Assembly (NCBI GenBank): GCA_945889235.1
Contig: CAMDBK010000076.1
Span: 1 to 10,482 of the forward strand
Source of the DNA: Chitinophaga pinensis
Lineage (GTDB): Bacteria > Bacteroidota > Bacteroidia > SXHM01
Direction of reading: 5' to 3'
Length of the DNA: 10,482 nt
Both the position numbers and the translations under genes were made by a program. Below are positions 1-7,144 of the stretch, piece by piece (the stretch's first letter is position 1; each line of letters starts with the position of its first letter). Under the pieces are notes generated by a model. It was not told the origin of the DNA and did no database searches. It saw only the letters and a list, made by a program, of their open reading frames with translations.

Positions 1-2416
1 GAGGATTATTGGTGTACCATTTCATAAACGTGAAAAGCGGATTAGTATACGTACTTAAATCAAATACCGGTGATACCAGTGTAGTGTGTCCGTCATCCAC
101 ATCATTTTCACCAAGCCCTGCAGTGGTTGAAGATGCATTACCGGTAAGGGCACAGGCAATTCCGCCCGGTGTTGTTTGTACATCGGTTTGACAAATAATG
201 CCGTCTGTGGAGAATGAACCCATAGGAATATCAATTACCCAGTCGCCTGTTCCATTGTTATCTGATGGCAAGCCTTCTGTCCAGTCACCTTGCGTGTTAT
301 CAAAATCTTCGGTATGCTCTAAATTAAATCCGTTAAGAATAAAATACGGTGTATTCGGATACGGGTCAACCTCAGCAGCTACGGGCTGTACAGAAGAAAG
401 AACTCCGTTCAGATTTTCTAATGCAAGATAATAGGCTATCAATGTTCCTAACGGTTGTGCCGGAATTTGCGCTGAATAATTAGTTCCGCCTGTGTTCACT
501 AATGAAGCTGAAGCCCATGCTCCGTTTCTGTTCAGTTTATAAAACAATAAAGCATCTTCCAGTGCCCATGGATATTGCAGTGTAATGGTTGCATTGATAT
601 CAATTACTGAACTTTCATTATTTGAAGCAACTGGATTGTGATTAAGCGTAGCATTTGAAAGCAAGGTAATTCCGTGGCGGTCAAACGCATTAATAATATC
701 CAGATCATTGGGTGTTCCGTTGGTAATATCATTATCACCGCCATTTCCAGGAGCATCATCATCGGTTAAGGCTTCAATCAAAATATCAACATAAACCTGT
801 CCTTCATCACCATCAGGTCCGGTAACTGCGCCATTAAAAGTTTCGGCAAATAAAGTCATCATCTGTTGCAGGTTTCCGAAATTAACACCTAAATCCCACC
901 ATGCGCCTGCAATAATTTCTCCGTCATTATGTACTTCACCGGTAATATCCTGTGGATAAACCATGGGCTCAAGGTCATATCTGCGGATATAGCTGTTTGC
1001 ATCTGTTGAACTGTTGCCTATGCCCAGCACCGGATTGTCTGTTATTCCCAATGCCCATATATCTGCATAGCCTTCGCCCATTGCGCCATTTTGAAAAAAT
1101 GCCCCGATTGATTGATAATACTGGTCATTGATTCCATGCGCGTATTCGTGATAAACCACATCGCCAATAGTTGCAAATGAATTACAGCCATTTGCCGCAG
1201 CATAAAAATTAATGGATGAACCATCATAAAACGCATTGCAATTATCTGTTGTGATGTCAACATTTGTAGGAAGCGCATTATCCATGTCTGTAAAAGACGG
1301 ATAAAATGTTTTCATATAATCATGTACAATGTTCACATGGTAATAAGCCGAAATTTCCTGGATAGTGGCATCGTTATCAAAGCTGATTGCATTGGCTCCG
1401 TTTGAAAGTGAAGCAGTAAATGATGGTGTAGTTCCGTTGGTACGTACTGAACTCCACAGCCCTTCCAACTCAAACGTTGTTGCTCCTGTGTTTAATCCTG
1501 TCAGGTTTCCTGAAGCATCGGTATAAGAAGTGTTTCCGCCTTGTGTTACTTTTAAATTAACGAGTGGATTAACAGAACTCGGGTTATAGCTATGAGTAGT
1601 ATAAAGTGTTCCTGTAACATTTACTTCGGCTCCACCGGGAGTTGGATGAACGTGCGAAACAAGATTTTTTCTGCTTAATACAGTTCCTGTTTCAGCATCT
1701 ACATGTGTCTGGTATTTTCCGGGAATTCCGCTGGCATCAATGGTTTCAACCTTAAACTCATAAACCAGTTTGTAAACGTTGCGTTTGAACTGAGGTACGG
1801 GAAGAAATTTTAAATCATTTACAACACTAACGTTTGTAATGGTTCCTTCCATGTTTTCTATGGCTTTATTTCTTGCTTCTGATTCTGAAATTGCAGGTGT
1901 TGTAGAAATGTTGATGTCGGTATAAATATCAGAGCCAAACAAAATCACTTTTCCGTCTAAGGTCATTTTAACTGTAAGTCTGCTGTTGAGCACCTGCAGC
2001 CCATCATGCACCTGAGTGAAATTTACATACTCATGGTTTTCTGATTTTACTGAACTCACAAAATTTAATTCAGCAACAGGAATATTAAAATCCTGCAAGT
2101 GAGTACCTATAAAATTAAGTGCACGGCTTTTTGCGTTAACACCAAAAACAGGAACGGGTTTACCAAATGCGCGGTGGGGTTTGCTGTTTTCTTCATTGAA
2201 AATTACATACCATGTTCCGTTTTGCTGCACAAAATTTTGCCAGTTGGCGCGGTTGCGTAATTGGTTTTGCAGCTCAATATCAGGCATACGCTTGTTGTCT
2301 GTTATGTAACGGATTTCGTTTTTATCGTTGGTGGTTTGCAGGTCGCCTGAAGCGAAGGCAGAAGAGAAGAAAGAACCAAGAACTAAGAACCAAGAGATAA
2401 GTAAAAGTTGTTTCAT
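1..2416 (-). CDS. Secreted M36 (fungalysin)-like zinc metallopeptidase with FTP propeptide and adhesin-like C-terminus, 3' end outside window
   Basis: The frame is open for 805 codons from ATG 2416 to the window edge, so the protein is partial. Residues 1-22 form a signal peptide (MKQLLLISWFLVLG..., cleavage near AFA-SG). Around residues 128-165 there is an FTP-type propeptide (YVNFTQVHDGLQVLNSRL). The catalytic centre is HEYAH at residues 423-427, with a likely third zinc ligand at Glu448 in GEGYADIWA. Further on is VHNDGEIIAGAWWDLG (His496), which closely resembles the conserved VHN.GEI..G..WDL stretch of M36 peptidases. After the catalytic domain comes an Ig-like stretch (LGTLIAYYLALENLNG). 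From about residue 698 there is a beta-rich module starting EDFDNTQGDWTEG, resembling MAM/cleaved-adhesin domains. Such peptidases are exported, cleave their propeptide and digest protein outside the cell. I infer that a type IX secretion tail lies beyond the edge. It has its own promoter-like site at 2458-2490. Confidence 0.9.
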   Translation of the reverse strand, partial: MKQLLLISWFLVLGSFFSSAFASGDLQTTNDKNEIRYITDNKRMPDIELQNQLRNRANWQNFVQQNGTWYVIFNEENSKPHRAFGKPVPVFGVNAKSRALNFIGTHLQDFNIPVAELNFVSSVKSENHEYVNFTQVHDGLQVLNSRLTVKMTLDGKVILFGSDIYTDINISTTPAISESEARNKAIENMEGTITNVSVVNDLKFLPVPQFKRNVYKLVYEFKVETIDASGIPGKYQTHVDAETGTVLSRKNLVSHVHPTPGGAEVNVTGTLYTTHSYNPSSVNPLVNLKVTQGGNTSYTDASGNLTGLNTGATTFELEGLWSSVRTNGTTPSFTASLSNGANAISFDNDATIQEISAYYHVNIVHDYMKTFYPSFTDMDNALPTNVDITTDNCNAFYDGSSINFYAAANGCNSFATIGDVVYHEYAHGINDQYYQSIGAFFQNGAMGEGYADIWALGITDNPVLGIGNSSTDANSYIRRYDLEPMVYPQDITGEVHNDGEIIAGAWWDLGVNFGNLQQMMTLFAETFNGAVTGPDGDEGQVYVDILIEALTDDDAPGNGGDNDITNGTPNDLDIINAFDRHGITLLSNATLNHNPVASNNESSVIDINATITLQYPWALEDALLFYKLNRNGAWASASLVNTGGTNYSAQIPAQPLGTLIAYYLALENLNGVLSSVQPVAAEVDPYPNTPYFILNGFNLEHTEDFDNTQGDWTEGLPSDNNGTGDWVIDIPMGSFSTDGIICQTDVQTTPGGIACALTGNASSTTAGLGENDVDDGHTTLVSPVFDLSTYTNPLFTFMKWYTNNP
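2366..2400 (-). repeat. Heptamer tandem array inside the signal-peptide coding sequence
   Basis: On the plus strand this reads as five consecutive 7-base units: GAAGAAA, GAACCAA, GAACTAA, GAACCAA, GAGATAA. The three central units are nearly identical. On the coding (minus) strand they encode about residues 6-17 of the metallopeptidase, the hydrophobic core of its signal peptide. A 7-base period is not a multiple of 3, so the protein itself is not repetitive. That suggests the DNA repeat came first and was tolerated because it happens to encode hydrophobic residues. Confidence 0.75.
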
Positions 2417-2457
2417 GTTTGAAGAAAATAGTTTTAACGTTTTTTATAAATTTTTAA

Positions 2458-2490
2458 CAAACCTAAAATAAAAAATCAATTGCACCAAAA
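2458..2490 (-). promoter_or_regulatory. Bacteroidota-type promoter for the metallopeptidase gene
   Basis: On the minus strand the sequence is TTTTG (2490-2486), exactly 20 bases, then TAGGTTTG (2465-2458). This matches the established Bacteroidota consensus of a -33 TTTG/TTG and a -7 TAnnTTTG separated by about 19-21 bases. Transcription would start near 2451, giving a leader of roughly 35 bases with no clear Shine-Dalgarno site before ATG 2416. It is the best promoter match in the window and suggests that the peptidase is transcribed separately from the receptor upstream. Confidence 0.7.
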
Positions 2491-2531
2491 TGATTTTGTG
2501 AGATTGCAGATATAGCCGATGAGTGGGAAAA

Positions 2532-2618
2532 GGCAAGTAGCAAAATAGGCAAATAGCCAAGCAGGAGTTAGCAAACACGAGATTGCTATTTACCTAGCTC
2601 CTACTTGGCTATTTGGCT
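2532..2618. repeat. Octamer-array palindrome in the spacer after the TonB receptor stop
   Basis: Bases 2547-2571 pair with 2594-2618, giving a 25-position stem with 22 Watson-Crick pairs. One mismatch (2562/2603) becomes a G-U pair in minus-strand RNA. The arms are built from 8-base units: GGCAAGTA, GCAAAATA, GGCAAATA and GCCAAGCA at 2532-2563, with matching units (GCCAAATA, GCCAAGTA) inverted on the right. It begins 3 bases after the receptor stop codon, so it could act as a 3' stem-loop or terminator. However, no strong U-run follows it in the transcribed direction. The remainder of the 2417-2621 spacer holds only the peptidase promoter. Confidence 0.7.
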
Positions 2619-2621
2619 AAA

Positions 2622-5120
2622 TCAAAACCTCACTATCAGCTTCACATTCAGCTGCCGTGCGGTAAGGTAATTAGGTATGGCATATTGCCTTCCGGTAACA
2701 TCGGCAACCCATAGGTATGATATGGTGTTATTAACCTGTAAAAGATTAAACACCTCCATACTTAGCCAAACAGAGTTCAAATGGCGGAGTGGATTTTTGG
2801 GTCCCAGTATTTTTTTCTTTTCGCCCAAGAGTTGATACGAGAAACCAAGGTCAACCCTGCGGTAAGGCGGTATGCGCAGCGTGTCTTTATAGCGGTCATA
2901 CGATGGCGGACCAAAGGGCAAACCACTGCCGAATAAAAAATTAAGATGCACTTTTAACGAAGGCACTCTGGGAATATAATCCGAGAAGAAAATACCAAAA
3001 TTCACGCGCTGGTCGGTAGGGCGCGGAATATAGCCGGGCTCATGACGGATGGAATCCACCGCCACATTATTAATGGTGTAGCCGGCAATAATTTTATCAC
3101 CATCAGAATTAAAGCGGTCGTAATAAAAATCGTTTTTTATATCTTCTTTGGTTTGCATAATGCTCATGCTGAACCATGATTCAGCTCCTTTCACAAATTC
3201 ACCGTTCACTTTCAGATCAAGGCCTGTGGCATATCCGCGGGCATTGTTGGTTGCATAATAGCGGATGCGTACGTTATCAATTTCGTATGGAATAAGATTA
3301 TCCATGTATTTATAATACACCTCTGCAACTAATTTAAACGGACGTTTCCAAGCAGTAAAATTGTAATCGCTTCCCAGAACAAAATGAATGGATTCCTGCG
3401 CTTTTATATCGCGGTTAAGTTCACCGTAAAGATTTCTTAACTCACGGTAAAAAGGCGGCTGATAATAATAGCCGGCAGAAAAACGGAAAAGGAAATTCCG
3501 TTTTTTCCAGCCGGGCTGATACGAAACTGTTCCCCGCGGACTAACCAATAACTGATTGTTCAAATCCCAGTAATTAAAACGCGCCCCGTAATGCAGGGCA
3601 AAGTTTGAGTTCTCACTGAAATTCCAGTCCTGCTCTAAGTACCCCGAAACACGGTTGGTTGAAAGAACATTAATTGCTTTGTAAACATATTTGAGTGTAA
3701 TCTCATCTGCCGGTTGCTGCGGAATGGAATAGCCTGCCGAGTCAATTAAATTCCATTCGTTCAGGATGTCATTAATATATTCATGCTGATATTTCACGCC
3801 CCACAATATTCTGCTTTTGGGCAACGTAAGCCAGCCTTTGTGTTCAGCATTTACAACCAATGCGCTCAGGTAATTGCGCGCATGATGCAGGTACGCTCCT
3901 ACCCCACGGTTAAATTTTACTTCACCCAAATTATCGGAACCAAAATTATTTTCCAGTTGGTCTAACCAGTATTCACCGCTTATATCAAAGGTTTCCTGCT
4001 CATTGGAATTGAAAGCGGAGGTAATGAATTTCATTTTCAGATTTGTCTTGGGGCGCCATGTTGCGGCAAGCGCAGCCATTCCGGTTTCAAAACTGTTTAC
4101 TTCCTGTCCGTCAAAATAAACGGTAAGGCGCAGGGCTTCATTAATGGTTCCGAAATCTGTTTCCCGGTTCTGCGGAACAAACGTGTATTTGTTGCGGTTG
4201 TAATTTCCCAGTAACTCAAACGTAAGTTTAGGACTTGCCTCATAAGTCAACAATGCCTGGAAGTCAGTAAAGCGCGGCTGATACGCGCCTTTGGTATCCA
4301 GACTTGTAAGCACATATTTATTGGTACGATGGCGCACACCAATTAAATACGAGAAGCGTTTATTTTTTGTAACACCTTCCAGATGCACGGCTGCGCCCAG
4401 CAAACTTGCTGTTGCAGAGCCTGCAAATTCTCTGGGTCTTTTGTAAGTAATGTCAAGCACGGAAGACATTTTATCACCATACTTTGCATCAAAACCACCG
4501 GCAGAAAAAAGCAGTGACGAAACCAAATCAGAGTTTACAAAACTCAGCCCTTCCTGTTGTCCCGCTCGGACAAGAAAGGGACGATAGATTTCTATATCGT
4601 TTACATAAATAAGGTTCTCATCGTAATTTCCTCCGCGTACATTGTACTGCGAACTGGTTTCATTATTGGATGAAACTCCGGGCAATGTTTTCAGCAGCGC
4701 AAAAACTCCTTCACCCGAAGTTGGAATTACCGAAGCAGCTTTAGGGTCAATGCGGTTAAGCGTTGTCTGCCGTGTTTCTTTATCTTCAATAATTACTTCT
4801 GTAATTCCGGTGGAAGCAATTTTTAGTTTAGGATTAAGCTCATATCGTTCACCCGCTTTTATTTTTACTGAAAAGGTCAGCGTTTCATACCCCAGGTGCG
4901 ACATAACCAGCAACAGGCGTTCACCTGCGGGAACTTTCAGTTCAAATTTTCCTTCTTTATTGGTGGCTACTCCGGATGATAATCCGTTAACAGAAATATT
5001 AACCGACTCAAATGCTTTGCCTGTTGTATCGGTTACCTGACCAAACACAACAGCCTCATTCTGGCTGAAAACCAAAGAAGAATAAACGAACGAAATAAAA
5101 AAGAAAATAAACCTTTTCAT
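2622..5120 (-). CDS. TonB-dependent outer-membrane receptor with N-terminal CarboxypepD-like domain
   Basis: The protein is 832 residues from ATG 5120. The in-frame GTG at 5129 lies inside a palindromic repeat and adds nothing to the signal peptide, so I prefer the ATG. Residues 1-19 are a signal peptide (MKRFIFFFISFVYSSLVFS-Q). Residues about 24-105 are a carboxypeptidase-D regulatory-like beta-sandwich (VFGQVTDTTGKAFESVNISV, then GYETLTFSV). Residues about 125-230 are the plug, with QYNVRGGNYDENLIYVNDIEI and SAGGFDAKYGDKMSSVLDI. The remainder is the 22-strand barrel, ending in LIVRF with the C-terminal phenylalanine used for barrel insertion. This family imports substrates across the outer membrane using TonB energy. 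The substrate is unknown. There is no SusD-like gene beside it and the plug differs from typical SusC, so a glycan utilisation locus is not supported. Confidence 0.93.
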   Translation of the reverse strand: MKRFIFFFISFVYSSLVFSQNEAVVFGQVTDTTGKAFESVNISVNGLSSGVATNKEGKFELKVPAGERLLLVMSHLGYETLTFSVKIKAGERYELNPKLKIASTGITEVIIEDKETRQTTLNRIDPKAASVIPTSGEGVFALLKTLPGVSSNNETSSQYNVRGGNYDENLIYVNDIEIYRPFLVRAGQQEGLSFVNSDLVSSLLFSAGGFDAKYGDKMSSVLDITYKRPREFAGSATASLLGAAVHLEGVTKNKRFSYLIGVRHRTNKYVLTSLDTKGAYQPRFTDFQALLTYEASPKLTFELLGNYNRNKYTFVPQNRETDFGTINEALRLTVYFDGQEVNSFETGMAALAATWRPKTNLKMKFITSAFNSNEQETFDISGEYWLDQLENNFGSDNLGEVKFNRGVGAYLHHARNYLSALVVNAEHKGWLTLPKSRILWGVKYQHEYINDILNEWNLIDSAGYSIPQQPADEITLKYVYKAINVLSTNRVSGYLEQDWNFSENSNFALHYGARFNYWDLNNQLLVSPRGTVSYQPGWKKRNFLFRFSAGYYYQPPFYRELRNLYGELNRDIKAQESIHFVLGSDYNFTAWKRPFKLVAEVYYKYMDNLIPYEIDNVRIRYYATNNARGYATGLDLKVNGEFVKGAESWFSMSIMQTKEDIKNDFYYDRFNSDGDKIIAGYTINNVAVDSIRHEPGYIPRPTDQRVNFGIFFSDYIPRVPSLKVHLNFLFGSGLPFGPPSYDRYKDTLRIPPYRRVDLGFSYQLLGEKKKILGPKNPLRHLNSVWLSMEVFNLLQVNNTISYLWVADVTGRQYAIPNYLTARQLNVKLIVRF

Positions 5121-5158
5121 AAGCCTCACCCCCAGCCCCTCTCCAAAAAGAGAGGGGA
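5121..5158 (+). repeat. C-rich REP-like palindrome abutting the receptor start codon
   Basis: The plus strand reads CCTCACCCCCAG followed by a perfect hairpin, CCCCTCTC / loop CAAAAA / GAGAGGGG (5136-5157). On the coding strand the element supplies GGGTGAGG immediately before ATG 5120. It therefore forms the receptor's ribosome-binding region and places an 8-bp GC-rich stem about 16 bases upstream of the start codon. A related copy lies in inverted orientation at 5211-5248. I recall C-rich elements of this form as frequent in Bacteroidota intergenic DNA. Confidence 0.7.
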
Positions 5159-5177
5159 GCAGAGTGCTATTAATTTA

Positions 5178-5185
5178 CAAATCTA
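5178..5185 (-). promoter_or_regulatory. Candidate -7 box for the TonB receptor gene
   Basis: The minus strand carries TAGATTTG, a perfect match to TAnnTTTG, in the unique core between the two C-rich repeats. The -33 position 19-21 bases upstream has no clear TTG, so the match is only partial. If it is used, the leader would be about 50 bases long and would contain the 5136-5157 hairpin. Confidence 0.35.
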
Positions 5186-5210
5186 AAGTAAAGGTTTCTT
5201 CTATAATCTG

Positions 5211-5248
5211 TTTTTTTTCTCCCTTTTGGGAGGGGTTAGATGGGGCTC
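5211..5248 (-). repeat. Second REP-like palindrome, inverted relative to the first, just after the upstream stop codon
   Basis: Read on the minus strand it starts right after TAA 5251-5249 with GAGCCCCATCTAACCCCTC. A small hairpin follows, CTCCC / AAAA / GGGAG (5232-5219), and then A8. It aligns by eye with the 5121-5158 copy (shared plan: C-rich lead, ACCCCTC, A-loop, GGGAG). On the transcribed strand the hairpin is followed by A8, not U8, so it is not a normal intrinsic terminator for the gene before it. Confidence 0.6.
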
Positions 5249-5884
5249 TTATTGTTTTTTCTTGAAATCACCGTTTTTCCAGGCCTGAATAAATTTAGCC
5301 CATGCAATAGGATTTAAAATATTCTGAGGCGGCAATTGTCCGGCATAATATAACTGGTCGGTTTTTCCTTTTATGTAGTTTTTATAATTCATGCTTCCGT
5401 CCATGCCCACCGCATAATACAGGCGCATCATTTCTTCTTTTGAAAGATTTTTATTTGCAATCGCTAAATCATCATCAGGAATTTTAAGATTCAAAAATGC
5501 CTGCTTGAATTGCTCGCGCGAAGGCCAGGGATAAATAACAGCTTCGTCCAGTTCATAAATATCAGGCTCCATAATTTTTATCAGCGAATATTTATTGCTC
5601 GTTAAGCTATCGGGAATTACAAAAAATGCTTTTTTAAAACCTAAAGCCGAAAACTGAATGGTATCACCCTTTTGCGCTACAAATGAAAAATAACCAAAGT
5701 AATCACTGATAGTTCCGTGGCTTGAACCTCTGGCAATAATATTTGCAAATGAAACATGCTGCAGACTATCGCTTGTTAATACTACGCCTGAAATCTGAAC
5801 AAGATTATTATTATCACTTTGAGCTTTTGCAAATTTCGCAAACCCGAAAAATAAAACCAAAGCGATACAAGAAATTTGTTTCAT
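5249..5884 (-). CDS. Secreted protein with CarboxypepD regulatory-like domain
   Basis: The product is 211 residues. Residues 1-21 are a signal peptide (MKQISCIALVLFFGFAKFAKA-Q). Residues about 29-108 form a CarboxypepD_reg-like beta-sandwich: QISGVVLTSDSLQHVSFANI, then GTISDYFGYFSF and DTIQFSALGFKKAFFVIPD. The C-terminal 100 residues are a polar, probably helical tail (ELDEAVIYPWPSREQFKQAF, then DDDLAIANKNLSKEEMMRLY) with no enzyme motif that I recognise. It begins 11 bases after the HEAT-protein stop, so it is probably the last gene of the kinase-yggS operon. The next gene downstream, the TonB receptor, has the same type of domain at its N-terminus. A shared periplasmic or envelope role is possible but is inference. 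The domain assignment is firm; the function is unknown. Confidence 0.85.
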   Translation of the reverse strand: MKQISCIALVLFFGFAKFAKAQSDNNNLVQISGVVLTSDSLQHVSFANIIARGSSHGTISDYFGYFSFVAQKGDTIQFSALGFKKAFFVIPDSLTSNKYSLIKIMEPDIYELDEAVIYPWPSREQFKQAFLNLKIPDDDLAIANKNLSKEEMMRLYYAVGMDGSMNYKNYIKGKTDQLYYAGQLPPQNILNPIAWAKFIQAWKNGDFKKKQ

Positions 5885-5895
5885 TTATATAATAA

Positions 5896-6504
5896 CTAAT
5901 TATAGATGTAATTATTGTGCATGCCCGAATTTGCAAATCCTTTTAAAACTTCTAACAAGGTGTTTACAATACCATCGTTTTCGCTTCCGGGTCCGTCAAG
6001 CCAGTTGTAAACTGTATCTAAACACTGCTGCACATCTTCGTTTACAAAAGGTCCCGGCATATTTTCAATCACTGTAAATGCTTCAATGCTTATCAGGTAA
6101 TCTTCGTCCAGAACCAAGTCAACAAAAAAAGGAAGATGCACGCTGAAGTTCAAACCATTTTCCCAGCAGGCGGCAACCAAAATTTGTTTGGCATCTTTAT
6201 CTGCAGTATCATCAATAATGCTTTTAAAAACCTCAACCGAGGCAGGATTTTTTAAATCAAAAAAAATAGTTCGCGCAGCGGCAATAACTTCGCGGTTGCG
6301 GCTTCTGGTAAGCAGCAGCGCAAGCTCGGGAAGAATTTGAGGACTACCATCGCGACCAATTTCATCAATAGCTTCCAGCACCTGACCATCGTGTCCGGAA
6401 CGTAATTTTGAAACTAATCTGTTAAATAATTCTGCTTTCAATTTTTTATTTTGGGATGGCGAAATTAAACATTTAGTCACGTTCACCGAAAATAGCGCTG
6501 CCAA
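5896..6504 (-). CDS. HEAT-repeat-like helical protein
   Basis: The reading frame gives 202 residues with no signal peptide, so the product is likely cytoplasmic. Residues about 25-190 look like successive helical hairpins of HEAT/armadillo type: VLEAIDEIGRDGSPQILPEL, then NREVIAAARTIFFDLKNPAS, then DAKQILVAACWENGL. Such scaffolds bind other proteins, and no catalytic motif is visible. Acidic residues dominate the C-terminal half. The first ATG overlaps the end of yggS by 32 bases. Alternative starts in the same frame are GTG 6486, GTG 6480 and TTG 6441. An ATG placed exactly after the yggS stop (TAAATG) is in a different frame and closes after 8 codons (MFNFAIPK), so the true N-terminus is uncertain. 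The body of the gene is well supported by its tight operon position. Confidence 0.8.
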   Translation of the reverse strand: MAALFSVNVTKCLISPSQNKKLKAELFNRLVSKLRSGHDGQVLEAIDEIGRDGSPQILPELALLLTRSRNREVIAAARTIFFDLKNPASVEVFKSIIDDTADKDAKQILVAACWENGLNFSVHLPFFVDLVLDEDYLISIEAFTVIENMPGPFVNEDVQQCLDTVYNWLDGPGSENDGIVNTLLEVLKGFANSGMHNNYIYN

Positions 6505-7138
6505 TTCTTACTAATGTGCTGCCTTCCTCAATGGCAATTTTGTAATCGCCTGACATGCCCATTGAAATTTCTTTGAAATCTTTTGATGCTCTGAAATCCT
6601 GTTCTTTTAATGTTGTAAAAATTCCGTGCAACTCACGGAACTCTTTGCGGACAATGCTTTCATCTTCTGTAAGCGTTGCCATTCCCATTGCTCCGCAAAT
6701 TTTTACATTTTTCATTTCACGGAATTTTTCAGAATGAATTATTGCATCCGCCTCTTCAAAACTCAATCCGAATTTTGTTTCTTCTTTGGCAATGTGAAAT
6801 TGTAATAAACAGGAAATAACTCTGCCGCATTTTGCTGCTTCTTTATTTATTGTTTCAAGTAATTCAAAACTATCAACTGAGTGAATTAAGTTGATGAAAG
6901 GAGCAATGTATTTTACTTTATTTTTTTGAAGATGTCCAATCAAATGCCACTCTATATCGCTTGGCAGTAAGGGTTGTTTCTGTGTTAATTCCTGTACACG
7001 GTTTTCTCCGAAAATACGTTGTCCGGCATTGTATGCCTCCTGAATTGATTTTACAGGTTTTGTTTTTGAAACTGCAACAAGTTGAACGGTTGCAGGAATT
7101 GCTGAACGCAATGCATTTAATTTATCTGCAATGCTCAT
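6473..7138 (-). CDS. yggS: YggS/PLPBP family pyridoxal 5'-phosphate homeostasis protein
   Basis: The product is 221 residues, near the normal family length. It is a single-domain TIM barrel related to the N-terminal domain of alanine racemase. It binds PLP without known catalysis and helps balance vitamin B6 and amino-acid pools in the cytoplasm. Conserved signatures are visible: VAVSKTKP with the PLP-binding Lys25, FGENRVQE (43-50), WHLIGHLQKNK (64-74), HSVDS (86-90), KFGL (122-125), and near the C-terminus MGMSGDYKIAIEEGSTLVRI and GSAIFGERD. The start ATG 7138 lies 6 bases after the kinase stop codon, which indicates translational coupling in one operon. Confidence 0.97.
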   Translation of the reverse strand: MSIADKLNALRSAIPATVQLVAVSKTKPVKSIQEAYNAGQRIFGENRVQELTQKQPLLPSDIEWHLIGHLQKNKVKYIAPFINLIHSVDSFELLETINKEAAKCGRVISCLLQFHIAKEETKFGLSFEEADAIIHSEKFREMKNVKICGAMGMATLTEDESIVRKEFRELHGIFTTLKEQDFRASKDFKEISMGMSGDYKIAIEEGSTLVRIGSAIFGERD

Positions 7139-7144
7139 TAAAAA

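Noticed and set aside
2532..2618. CRISPR-like array
   Set aside because: Units are 8 bases with no spacers. It is a simple array and palindrome, and there are no cas genes.
4642..5040. 132-residue open frame on the plus strand
   Set aside because: It is fully antisense to the N-terminal and plug region of the TonB receptor, has no motif, and is a by-product of that gene's codon use.
5121..5129. GTG at 5129 as the TonB receptor start
   Set aside because: It lies within the C-rich repeat and adds only three residues before MKRF. The ATG at 5120 begins a standard signal peptide.
5211..5232. Hairpin with T8 as an intrinsic terminator for the CarboxypepD-like gene
   Set aside because: In the direction of transcription the stem is followed by A8. 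The T-run is on the wrong strand.
2622..5884. SusC/SusD-type polysaccharide utilisation locus
   Set aside because: There is no SusD-like lipoprotein or glycoside hydrolase nearby, and the plug motifs are not typical of SusC.
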